Position numbers and translations under genes: made by a program. This document shows positions 1 to 6,464 of a DNA stretch of 16,731 nt, piece by piece. The stretch is from CBFHND01 sp965657085. GTDB lineage: Bacteria; Pseudomonadota; Alphaproteobacteria; Rhodobacterales; Rhodobacteraceae. The DNA lies in contig CBFHND010000043.1 in assembly GCA_965657085.1 (NCBI GenBank), forward strand, positions 1 to 16,731, written 5' to 3'. The notes beneath the pieces are model-generated. The model did not search any database. It saw nothing but the letters and a program-made list of their open reading frames with translations, and was not told the origin of the DNA. How positions within the stretch are numbered: position 1 is the first letter of the stretch; each line of letters begins with the position of its first letter.

Positions 1-796
1 GCTTGTCGGGGTCGCCCACCTCGGGCAGTTCCTCGAAAAGCTCGCTCAACAGCCACAACAGGAAAGTCGCATAAAGCTTGGGCGCGCCCATCAACTTGTC
101 GGAGGCAAGGATGTTCACCATCCCCCGCCCGCCCGAATCGGTGCGCATCAGATCGCTGAGTTCCAGCGCCGGTTCCCCAAAGAGCTTGGCACCGCCCTGG
201 TTTTCCAGCACCAGCAGCCGCCGCTGAATGGCCCCGATCGAGGCCGAAGATACGTTGCCGTACCGCAGAGACAGCGTTTTCGCATTCTCCCCGATCCAGA
301 CCAGAAGCGCCTGCAGATCCTTCAGATCCAGCAGCGGCAGACCGTCTTCGTCTGCCACGCGGAACGCGATGTTCAGGATGCCTTCCTGTGCCTCCGTCAG
401 TTCCAGAAGCTGGCTGAGCAGAAGCGGCCCCATCTCCGAAACCGTCGTGCGCACCGGGTGGCCCTGATCGCCAAAGAGGTCCCAGAACGTGACCGGAAAG
501 GCGTCGTAGGCATAATCGGAAAAGCCGATCTTCTCCGCCCGCTCCATGAAGGGCGTGTGCAGTTTGTGATCCGCACTGCCCGACTTGGCCAGTCCCGACA
601 GATCCCCCTTCACATCAGCCATGAAGACCGGCACGCCCGCCGCTGAAAACCCTTCGGCGAGAATCTGAAGCGTCACGGTCTTGCCGGTGCCCGTGGCCCC
701 CGCCACCAACCCGTGCCTGTTGGCATACTTCAGCGTCAGCCCCTGCTTGACCCCATAGTCGGGGCCACCGCCGCCGATGAACACGTCTGTCGTCAT
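1..796 (-). CDS. DUF853 / HerA-C-like P-loop ATPase (5' part, runs off the left edge)
   Basis: About 265 N-terminal residues are present and the rest lies beyond position 1. The protein opens with a glycine-rich stretch (FIGGGGPDYG) and the segment LKYANRHGLVAGATGTGKTV, with Walker A GATGTGKT at residues 33-40, then FMADVKGDLSGLA. This is characteristic of the DUF853 (YjgR-type) helicase HerA-like C-terminal family. These are cytoplasmic P-loop NTPases of the FtsK/HerA class whose substrate is poorly defined. Two in-frame ATGs lie two codons apart (796 and 802). The AAAGG ribosome-binding site is only 3 nt from the upstream ATG but 9 nt from the one at 796, so 796 is preferred. The gene is divergent from the plus-strand small RNA region to its right. 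The family call is confident. The exact function is unknown. Confidence 0.9.
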   Translation of the reverse strand, partial: MTTDVFIGGGGPDYGVKQGLTLKYANRHGLVAGATGTGKTVTLQILAEGFSAAGVPVFMADVKGDLSGLAKSGSADHKLHTPFMERAEKIGFSDYAYDAFPVTFWDLFGDQGHPVRTTVSEMGPLLLSQLLELTEAQEGILNIAFRVADEDGLPLLDLKDLQALLVWIGENAKTLSLRYGNVSSASIGAIQRRLLVLENQGGAKLFGEPALELSDLMRTDSGGRGMVNILASDKLMGAPKLYATFLLWLLSELFEELPEVGDPDK

Positions 797-844
797 TTTC
801 ATTAACCTTTTGAACATCTGCTCTGTCGGCACGACCATACAAAG

Positions 845-954
845 TTAACCTTTGGGGGCCATAGTGATTTTCGTTCCCGGCCGCATGTCCTTTGGTCGGA
901 AACACTTCCTCCCTGTCAGACTGGCCGTGCCCCAACCGGGTACGGCCCTTTTTT
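845..954 (+). ncRNA. Candidate trans-acting small RNA, alpha-r8/suhB-like
   Basis: No reading frame is evident here, but the RNA fold is clear. A 10-bp stem with one mismatch (873-882 with 894-903, 11-nt loop) is followed by a single-stranded stretch containing CTTCCTCCCT (905-914). Then comes a perfect 10-bp terminator stem (923-932 with 938-947, one G-T pair, loop CAACC) followed by CTTTTTT. A 5' hairpin, an exposed pyrimidine anti-Shine-Dalgarno stretch and a Rho-independent terminator are the layout of alphaproteobacterial sRNAs such as alpha-r8 (Rfam suhB/MmgR family), as I recall it. The family assignment is inference. The 5' end is uncertain, somewhere around 840-872. An sRNA of this design would be expected to bind AGGAGG-like ribosome-binding sites of target mRNAs. 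Confidence 0.6.
923..954 (+). terminator. Strong Rho-independent terminator of the first candidate sRNA
   Basis: The stem GGCCGTGCCC (923-932) pairs with GGGTACGGCC (938-947) over ten pairs with a 5-nt loop, and is followed by CTTTTTT (948-954). No plus-strand protein gene lies upstream, so the terminator implies a short non-coding transcript. Confidence 0.85.
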
Positions 955-991
955 CGCCTCCGCCTTGAAGCCATTTGACCCGAATTAGCGG

Positions 992-1020
992 TTGACCACA
1001 GGTCAGTGGCCTTCTAGGGT
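992..1020 (+). promoter_or_regulatory. Sigma-70-like promoter for the second candidate sRNA, with inverted repeat over the -35 box
   Basis: TTGACC (992-997), a 17-bp spacer, then TAGGGT (1015-1020) predict a start near 1027. The -35 box lies within the inverted repeat TGACC-ACA-GGTCA (993-1005), which could be an operator. A second TTGACC sits exactly 17 bp upstream (975-980). The -10 match is modest, and an alternative sigma factor is possible. Confidence 0.45.
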
Positions 1021-1026
1021 TTCAAG

Positions 1027-1097
1027 CAATAAAAGTCGGCCAGTCCGACGGGGAGAATAATAAGGAAAAGAGGGCGCACTCAGCCCTCTTTTTCTTT
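1027..1097 (+). ncRNA. Second candidate small RNA (about 70 nt)
   Basis: This is the short interval between the predicted promoter (992-1020) and a long terminator hairpin (1066-1092). It contains a 5-bp hairpin, GTCGG-CCAGT-CCGAC (1035-1049), and a purine-rich single-stranded linker (GGGGAGAATAATAAGGAAAA). I see no plausible start codon with an open frame inside it. The terminator hairpin is symmetric (A-tract and T-tract), so a minus-strand transcript reaching in from the right cannot be excluded. I do not recognise an RNA family. Confidence 0.4.
1066..1092. terminator. Bidirectional Rho-independent terminator
   Basis: A perfect 10-bp stem, AAAAGAGGGC (1066-1075) with GCCCTCTTTT (1083-1092), has a 7-nt loop and T runs at the 3' side on both strands. 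It can stop a plus-strand transcript from about 1027. It would also block antisense transcription arriving from the ialB side. Confidence 0.8.
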
Positions 1098-1246
1098 GTG
1101 AGACACAGCCTTTGAACAGTCTGCCCCATGCCATGCGATCCTCCGGCAGTTTTTTGCCATCGATCAACTGTTTTTGTCCGGGTTTGACCTGACAGCACCC
1201 GGCCCACGTGTTAGCTAGACGACAAAACAACAGAACCGGAAGCAAT

Positions 1247-1888
1247 ATGTCCCATTCGATCTCTGCATTCGTTCTTGGCGCGGCCCTTGCACTGACCGCC
1301 CCTGCGGCCCTTTTGGCGCAGGAAACGACCCAAGACACCACAACCGAAGCCACAGACGACACGACCACCACAGGCACCGCGCAGTCGGTCGAGGATCAGC
1401 TGAGCCTTGGCGCCGATGCAGATGCCGACCCCGAACTGGGCCAGCCCTATACCAAGGAAGTGGTTGGTTCGTGGGAAATGCGCTGCATCAAGACCGAATT
1501 GGAGGTCGATCCCTGCCAGATGTACCAGCTGATAGATGATGGCGAAGGTGTGCCCGTGGCGGAATTTTCGCTGTTCCGCCTGCCTGACGGCGGCAAAGCG
1601 GCCGCTGGCGCAACCGTGGTCGTTCCGCTGGAAACGGCGCTGCCGCAACAGTTGACCGTCCAAGTCGACAATGGCAAGGCGCGTCGCTACCCTTACGCAT
1701 TCTGCAGTGCCGTGGGCTGTTATGCCCGGATCGGCCTGACGCCTGCCGACGTGACCGCATTCAAACGCGGCAATGAGGCGACCATGACGATCATTCCCGC
1801 ACTGGCCCCGGATCAGAAAGTGATCCTGAAACTGTCGCTCAGCGGGTTTACCGCGGGCTATGACAAGGTGTCGGTGATCGAACAATAA
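1247..1888 (+). CDS. Invasion-associated locus B (IalB) family periplasmic protein
   Basis: This 213-residue protein has a clear Sec signal peptide (hydrophobic residues 6-23, cleavage expected near ALLA-QE). A Thr/Asp-rich low-complexity linker follows (about residues 26-45), then one globular domain. The domain reads GQPYTKEVVGSWEMRC...DPCQMYQ...YPYAFCSAVGCYARIGL, with four cysteines (80, 90, 153, 158) likely forming two disulfides. This matches the IalB family, common in alphaproteobacteria. IalB was named for Bartonella invasion, but most members are in free-living species and their role is unknown. The ATG at 1247 is chosen because GGA lies 6 nt upstream and the signal peptide begins immediately. 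The in-frame GTG at 1208 adds an unlikely polar leader. It is a single-gene transcript ending at the hairpin at 1914. Confidence 0.85.
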   Translation: MSHSISAFVLGAALALTAPAALLAQETTQDTTTEATDDTTTTGTAQSVEDQLSLGADADADPELGQPYTKEVVGSWEMRCIKTELEVDPCQMYQLIDDGEGVPVAEFSLFRLPDGGKAAAGATVVVPLETALPQQLTVQVDNGKARRYPYAFCSAVGCYARIGLTPADVTAFKRGNEATMTIIPALAPDQKVILKLSLSGFTAGYDKVSVIEQ

Positions 1889-1913
1889 CGCTGGCGCAAA
1901 CGCCCGGCAGATC

Positions 1914-1945
1914 AAAGGCCGCTCCGGGTTCGGGGCGGCCTTTTT
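1914..1945 (+). terminator. Rho-independent terminator after the IalB-family gene
   Basis: A 12-bp stem, AAAGGCCGCTCC (1914-1925) with GGGGCGGCCTTT (1932-1943, one T-G pair), has a 6-nt loop and runs into TTTTT. It lies 25 nt past the ialB stop and 13 nt from the convergent ketosynthase stop. It may therefore serve both, though the minus-strand T run is short. Confidence 0.85.
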
Positions 1946-1957
1946 CGTGGCATGTGC

Positions 1958-3166
1958 TCAGGTCTTGCGCAGCGCCAGCACCGCGTTCATGCCGCCAAAG
2001 GCAAAGGCGTTGGACACCGCCACCTTGACCGACGCCTCGCGCGCTTCGTTTGGCACCACGTCGAGTGCACATTCGGGGTCCGGCTCTTCGTAGCCGATGG
2101 TGGGCGCGATCACCCCGTCCCGCAGCGCCATGATGCAGGCCAGAAGCTCCACCGCGCCCGTGCCACCGATCAGGTGGCCGTGCATGGACTTTGTCGAGGA
2201 TATCATCAGCTTGTCCGCATGTGGTCCGAACACATCCGCGACAGCGGCGCATTCGGTCTTGTCGTTGGCGGCGGTGCCGGTGCCATGGGCGTTGATGTAT
2301 CCCACATCCTCAGGGTTGATCTGTGCATCGGCCAGCGCCCCGGCCATCGCCCGCGCCGCGCCATTCTTGGACGGCATCACGATGTCGGCGGCATCCGAGG
2401 ACATGGCAAAGCCCGCAACCTCGCACAGGATCTCGGCCCCGCGTGCGCGCGCATGTTCATATTCCTCGAACACGAAGACACCCGCGCCCTCGCCCTGCAC
2501 CATACCGTTGCGGTTGGCGCTGAAGGGGCGGCAGGCGTCTTTCGACATCACGCGCAGACCTTCCCAGGCCTTGACCCCGCCAAAGCACAGCATCGATTCA
2601 GATCCGCCGGTGATCATCGCGGGTGCCATGCCAGAGCGGACCATGGAAAACGCCTGCGCCATGGCGTGGTTGGACGACGCACAGGCGGTGGATACGGTAA
2701 AGGACGGCCCCTTGAGGTTGTACTCCATGCTCACATGGGAGGCCGCGGCGTTGTTCATCAGCTTGGGCACCACGAAGGGATGCACCCGGTTCTTGCCCTC
2801 TTCATAGACCGAGCGGTAATTGGCATCCCACGTGCTGACCCCACCGCCCGCGGTGCCAAGCACCACGCCCGACCGGGCTGAGGTTTCGCCCGAAAACGTC
2901 AGACCGGACTGTTCGATCGCTTCCTTGGCCGCGGCCAGCGTGAACTGGGTAAAACGGTCATAAAGGCTCATCTGTTGGCGGTTGTAGCGGCCCTCGGCCT
3001 CGAACCCGCGCACCTGCCCGCCGATCTTGATCGCCAGCCGGTCCACATCCTGAAAGTCGAGCGCGCCAATGCCGCAACGCCCCTCGCGCATCGCCTCAAG
3101 CGTGGCCGCCACCGAATGCCCCAGCGCATTGACCGTGCCCGCGCCCGTGATGACAACACGTTTCAA
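1958..3166 (-). CDS. Beta-ketoacyl-ACP synthase, FabF/KAS II-like
   Basis: This 402-residue thiolase-fold condensing enzyme joins an acyl chain to malonyl-ACP by decarboxylative Claisen condensation. The catalytic triad is intact: Cys162 in VSTACASSNH, His294 in NAHGTGT, and His331 with Lys326 in SSTKSMHGHLIGGTG. FGG (FAFGGMN) is present near the C-terminus. Length is usual for FabF (about 410). It is the last gene of the ldt-lpxD-acp-kas operon, 4 nt after the ACP stop, so it probably works with that private ACP rather than in bulk fatty acid synthesis. The only start in frame with the N-terminal MKRVVITGAG motif is TTG at 3166, which lacks a strong ribosome-binding site. Translational coupling to the ACP gene is therefore likely. 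Chain length and substrate cannot be read from sequence. Confidence 0.9.
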   Translation of the reverse strand: MKRVVITGAGTVNALGHSVAATLEAMREGRCGIGALDFQDVDRLAIKIGGQVRGFEAEGRYNRQQMSLYDRFTQFTLAAAKEAIEQSGLTFSGETSARSGVVLGTAGGGVSTWDANYRSVYEEGKNRVHPFVVPKLMNNAAASHVSMEYNLKGPSFTVSTACASSNHAMAQAFSMVRSGMAPAMITGGSESMLCFGGVKAWEGLRVMSKDACRPFSANRNGMVQGEGAGVFVFEEYEHARARGAEILCEVAGFAMSSDAADIVMPSKNGAARAMAGALADAQINPEDVGYINAHGTGTAANDKTECAAVADVFGPHADKLMISSTKSMHGHLIGGTGAVELLACIMALRDGVIAPTIGYEEPDPECALDVVPNEAREASVKVAVSNAFAFGGMNAVLALRKT

Positions 3167-3170
3167 CCGT

Positions 3171-3431
3171 TCACGCCTGCTGCGCGGCCTTCAGCCGCTC
3201 GATCCCTGCGACGATGGCCGCGACATTGGTAATATCGAAATCACTTTCGTTGGGCTCATTGGCGTTGAAGGGGATGTTGATGTCGAACTCTTCCTCGATG
3301 GCAAAGATGCTCTCCACCAGCCCGAGGCTGTCGATCCCAAGGTCTTCCAGCGTGCTCTCCATCGTCACATCCGATGGCTCCAGCACGGCCTGTTCTGCGA
3401 TGATTTCGATGACTTTGTCTTTGACACTCAT
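3171..3431 (-). CDS. Acyl carrier protein (operon-specific)
   Basis: This acidic 86-residue protein has the phosphopantetheine attachment motif LGIDSLGLVE (Ser near residue 36) and a four-helix ACP pattern (MSVKDKVIEIIAEQA...FDINIPF). It would carry acyl chains on 4'-phosphopantetheine for the adjacent condensing enzyme and possibly the LpxD-type acyltransferase. The ATG at 3431 is preferred because GGGGGA lies 8 nt upstream and homologous ACPs begin MS-K-KV. Earlier in-frame ATGs at 3473 (directly after the lpxD-like stop) and 3461 would add 10-14 residues unlike any ACP. The sequence NANEPNESDFDITNV is unusual for the housekeeping AcpP and suggests a specialised carrier. Confidence 0.9.
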   Translation of the reverse strand: MSVKDKVIEIIAEQAVLEPSDVTMESTLEDLGIDSLGLVESIFAIEEEFDINIPFNANEPNESDFDITNVAAIVAGIERLKAAQQA

Positions 3432-3473
3432 GGGCAGGGTCCCCCGGATTTGACTGGACATCTCAACGGCCAT

Positions 3474-4565
3474 TTAGTCACTGTCACCGTCCTTGAAAAC
3501 CGTTTTTTGCAGGCGCGCTACGTCACGCAGCAAGCGCGGCAGGCGGCGGATGGCCTTGTAGATTTCCACCTGCTTGTCCATCTGCGTGGCCGGATAGCCC
3601 AGCATCACACGGCCCGCAGGCACATTGGACAGGACCTTGGTCGCGCCCCCGGTGATCACCCTGTCGCCCACAAAGATATTGTCGTTGATGCCCGTCATAC
3701 CGCCCAGCACCACGTTGTTGCCCACCACCGCAGAGCCCGCCACCGCGACGTGGCCGCAGATCATGCAGTCGCGCCCGATCACCACGTTGTGGCCAATCTG
3801 GGCCATGTTGTCGAACTTGCACCCGTCGCCGATCACGGTATCGCGGATGGTGCCACTGTCCACGGTGGTCACGGCTCCGATTTCCACGTCATGGCCAATC
3901 TGAACCGATCCGAGCGAATGGATGCGGGTCCAGGGCTGGGCGCTGGTGTCCTGCTGGTCCCCCAGCGTGTCGCGCACTGCCTCGATGCCCGAGCGTTCGG
4001 CAGTGACAAAGGAAAACCCGTCGCCGCCGATCCGCGCGCCGGGCTGGGCGATGAACCGATCCCCGATGCGCACCCGCGCGCCGATGGTGACCTGTTCGCG
4101 CAGGTAGGCCTGTGTGCCGATCTCGACATCCATGCCGATGTAGCACTGCGGCCCGATCACGCTGCCCGCGCCGATCCGCGCGCCCTTGGCAATTACCGTC
4201 AAAGGGCCGACAGACACGTCGTCGGCCAGTTCCGCGTCAGGGTCGATGATGGCACTGGGGTGGATGCCGGGCGCAAACCCCTGCGCCCGGTCCATCATCT
4301 GCGTCAGGCCGGACATTGCATAGCGCGGGCGCGCGGGGATGATCGCGGCCTCAAGGCCCATGGACTGCCAATCGGCACCCTGCCACAGCATCGCCACCCG
4401 TGCATGGCCCTGCGACAGCCCTTCGGCATATTTCGGGTCCATCGCCAGCGCCAGATCGTCCGGCCCCGCATCGCCCGGTTCCTTGACCGCCTTCACAGAC
4501 AGATCAACGGCGCCGAAAGCCTCCGCTCCCAGCGCCGCTGCAATTTCCTTGACCGTGTGGTGCAT
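3474..4565 (-). CDS. lpxD: UDP-3-O-acylglucosamine N-acyltransferase family (LpxD-like)
   Basis: This 363-residue protein has an N-terminal LpxD uridine-binding-type domain (residues 1-100). A left-handed beta-helix of hexapeptide repeats follows (about 102-320, for example VTIGARVRIG, VQIGHDVEIG), then an alpha-helical tail. The catalytic histidine is in MAQIGHNVVIG (about His259). LpxD transfers a 3-hydroxyacyl chain from ACP to the 2-amino group of UDP-3-O-acylglucosamine in lipid A synthesis. Most genomes carry lpxD beside fabZ-lpxA-lpxB. Here it sits between an L,D-transpeptidase (33-nt gap) and its own ACP, so it may be a second, specialised copy. The symbol reflects the family, not proven function. 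The start is ATG at 4565, with GGGGA about 8 nt upstream. An immediately preceding in-frame TTG is ignored. Confidence 0.85.
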   Translation of the reverse strand: MHHTVKEIAAALGAEAFGAVDLSVKAVKEPGDAGPDDLALAMDPKYAEGLSQGHARVAMLWQGADWQSMGLEAAIIPARPRYAMSGLTQMMDRAQGFAPGIHPSAIIDPDAELADDVSVGPLTVIAKGARIGAGSVIGPQCYIGMDVEIGTQAYLREQVTIGARVRIGDRFIAQPGARIGGDGFSFVTAERSGIEAVRDTLGDQQDTSAQPWTRIHSLGSVQIGHDVEIGAVTTVDSGTIRDTVIGDGCKFDNMAQIGHNVVIGRDCMICGHVAVAGSAVVGNNVVLGGMTGINDNIFVGDRVITGGATKVLSNVPAGRVMLGYPATQMDKQVEIYKAIRRLPRLLRDVARLQKTVFKDGDSD

Positions 4566-4598
4566 CAATCCGATCCCCGCAAATCCTGCGGGTCCGAA

Positions 4599-6206
4599 TT
4601 ACCCCTGAACCGCGCGCAGCGCCACCCCTGCTTTGCTCAGGGCGTTCCAGATCTGCGCGTCGCGGCCATAGATGTCGCGGCGGTACTCGGTGCGGCCCTT
4701 CGGCGTGGTGAAAGCCGTGCGGTAGATGATGTGCACCGGCACCGGCTCCTTGAGGTTCACGGTCTGCTCCTTGCCCGTGGCCAACTTGGCCTGGAAAAAC
4801 CCCTTGGGATCGCTCGTTTGCTTGGCCAGCAGCGTGTAGGCAAAGTCGAACGGATCGGCGAGACGCACGCAGCCGTGGCTGTAGGCGCGTACCTCGCGGC
4901 CAAAAAGGTTCTTGGCGGGCGTGTCGTGCAGGTAGATGTTGTAGCGGTTGGGGAACATGAATTTGACCAGCCCAAGCGCGTTGCCCTTGCTGGGCGGTTG
5001 CCGCATCGAGAACGGGAAGGTTTTCGCTGTATATTGCGAGAAATTCACGGCACCCCGGTTCACCTTGCGTCCCCGACTGTCCGTGATTTCGATGTCACGC
5101 ACGGCGTTGGGGTTACGCTTGAGCGCAGGCAGATATTCCTTGGTCACGATCGAACGTGGCACATACCAGCTTGGATTGATGACCATGAACTCCATCACGT
5201 CGGAAAACTCGGGCGTCGGGCGGTCTTCCTTGTTGGCGCCGACCACGGATCGGGTCGAGAAGGTGACCTTGTTGTTGTCGATGACCTTTGCGGTGAAATC
5301 GGGAATGTTCACCAGAATGTGGCGCCGCCCCCGATCACGGTTCAGCCAGCGTTCACGTTCCATCGCCACGATCACCGATTGCAGACGCTGCTGCACCGAT
5401 TTGTTCATCTCGGCAATGGTGCCGCCGCCGGCCACGCCATCCGCGGCCAACCCGTGCGCCATTTGAAACTGCTGCACGGCGGCGGTCATGGTGTCGTCAT
5501 AGGCCTGGCTGGCACTGCGTTTCATGAAGCCCTGGGCGATCAGCCGGTTGCGCATGATGACAACCGAATTGCCCGATTGACCGGGTTTCAACGATTTGGC
5601 CGGAATCTTCTGGCCCCAGCCGCCGCGTGCCAACAGCCTCTCCAACCGCAGCTTTTCTTTCATCAGGGCGGTGTATTCCGGCGTTTTCGGGGCAAGCGCC
5701 CTGAAAAAACCTGCCGGCGAGGATTTCGAGAAATTCACAAGGTAGGATGTGCGATCCCGGTACGGTACCTGACGCACGATCGCGCGGTTCACCCGGCTGG
5801 GGATCAGAACGCCTGTCTGAAGATCGCGCGAATACTGCAGGAAGACGCGGCTCATCTCGACCTCGACCCGGCCGCGGTCACGCGGGGTCTTGGCGGCTTT
5901 GATCTTGGCCTGAAGGCCCGCAGGATCATAGCGCGCCACGGGCAGCCCGTGGTTGCCCGCATCCGTCAGCACCTTGATCAGCGCGTTGCGCCGGGTGCGT
6001 TCGCGGCCCGACCGTCCGGTCCAGACACTTGTGTATCCATTGGCCTGATAGAAGGCGGCGATATCCTTATCGCGCGCGGCGGCTTCGGCCACAGCCTGTT
6101 TGAAGGCGGTTACCTGCGCCGTGGCTGGCGTGGGCGTGGACCAAAGGACCAGCACCATTGCAAAAGCGGTCAAAACCGACCAAACCCGGGCTTGAACAAG
6201 CGTCAT
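4599..6206 (-). CDS. L,D-transpeptidase, YcbB/LdtD-type
   Basis: This 535-residue exported enzyme forms 3-3 peptidoglycan cross-links or attaches proteins to murein. A Sec signal peptide occupies residues 1-31 (ending PATAQ). An N-terminal scaffold domain follows (about 45-200), then a peptidoglycan-binding domain (LKPGQSGNSV...AVQQFQMAHGLAADG, about 206-268) and a YkuD catalytic domain (about 297-465). The active-site signature is YSHGCVRL, with nucleophile Cys446, and the upstream His is in YLHDTP (His427). Length and domain order match YcbB-type enzymes. The ATG at 6206 is preceded by AGGGGA about 5 nt upstream. It is the first gene of the minus-strand envelope operon and is divergent from the murein peptidase gene at 6465. 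Confidence 0.93.
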   Translation of the reverse strand: MTLVQARVWSVLTAFAMVLVLWSTPTPATAQVTAFKQAVAEAAARDKDIAAFYQANGYTSVWTGRSGRERTRRNALIKVLTDAGNHGLPVARYDPAGLQAKIKAAKTPRDRGRVEVEMSRVFLQYSRDLQTGVLIPSRVNRAIVRQVPYRDRTSYLVNFSKSSPAGFFRALAPKTPEYTALMKEKLRLERLLARGGWGQKIPAKSLKPGQSGNSVVIMRNRLIAQGFMKRSASQAYDDTMTAAVQQFQMAHGLAADGVAGGGTIAEMNKSVQQRLQSVIVAMERERWLNRDRGRRHILVNIPDFTAKVIDNNKVTFSTRSVVGANKEDRPTPEFSDVMEFMVINPSWYVPRSIVTKEYLPALKRNPNAVRDIEITDSRGRKVNRGAVNFSQYTAKTFPFSMRQPPSKGNALGLVKFMFPNRYNIYLHDTPAKNLFGREVRAYSHGCVRLADPFDFAYTLLAKQTSDPKGFFQAKLATGKEQTVNLKEPVPVHIIYRTAFTTPKGRTEYRRDIYGRDAQIWNALSKAGVALRAVQG

Positions 6207-6332
6207 GATTTCCCCTACTCGAAAGATCGCAAAACTGTGGTCATATTTGTCCTATGGATGCTCTGGCCTGTCCACTCACATTTCAGCAAGACGAAAAACT
6301 ATCGCGACCTGCGGCAGCCGCGCATCGGAAAA

Positions 6333-6367
6333 TTGCGCAAAAACCACGGTCGCCCGAGTTTGCGCAA
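6333..6367. repeat. Pair of TTGCGCAA palindromes in the divergent intergenic region
   Basis: TTGCGCAA occurs at 6333-6340 and 6360-6367. Each is followed by AAA, so TTGCGCAAAAA is a direct repeat with 27-bp spacing. Both lie between the divergent transpeptidase and murein peptidase genes. They could bind a shared regulator, but I do not recognise the motif. Confidence 0.45.
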
Positions 6368-6377
6368 AAAATCGCCT

Positions 6378-6395
6378 AAAACTGTTGATAGTTTT
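6378..6395. repeat. Inverted repeat AAAACT-N6-AGTTTT
   Basis: A perfect 6-bp inverted repeat with a 6-nt centre (GTTGAT) lies 20 bp upstream of the putative -35 box of the murein peptidase gene. It is a possible operator half-site pair, and the stem is too AT-rich to be a strong terminator. Confidence 0.35.
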
Positions 6396-6414
6396 ACGAG
6401 ACCGGATTCATCGC

Positions 6415-6443
6415 TTGGTTAACGATTCGCGTTATGCCATAGA
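6415..6443 (+). promoter_or_regulatory. Putative sigma-70 promoter of the murein peptidase gene
   Basis: TTGGTT (6415-6420), a 17-bp spacer and CATAGA (6438-6443) lie 21 bp upstream of the ATG at 6465. The spacing is ideal, but both boxes are imperfect matches. Confidence 0.35.
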
Positions 6444-6464
6444 GATGTTGCATCTGGGGATGAG

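Noticed and set aside
803..850. TTAACCTTT repeats (803 and 845) as CtrA sites
   Set aside because: The spacing is 42 bp rather than the TTAA-N7-TTAA arrangement, so a CtrA box is not supported.
615..1377. Minus-strand frames 615-974, 1003-1377 and 1022-1207
   Set aside because: They cross two strong terminator hairpins or overlap the DUF853 gene out of frame, and they lack domain signal. The region is better explained by small RNAs.
1211..1915. A 234-codon minus-strand frame opposite the IalB-family gene
   Set aside because: The plus-strand gene has a signal peptide, paired cysteines, a ribosome-binding site and a terminator. The antisense frame has none of these.
3069..6422. A 1117-codon open frame on the plus strand
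   Set aside because: It lies antisense to ldt-lpxD-acp-kas. It is His/Arg/Gly-rich with no recognisable domain, as expected for the shadow frame of GC-rich genes. The opposite strand has intact catalytic motifs.
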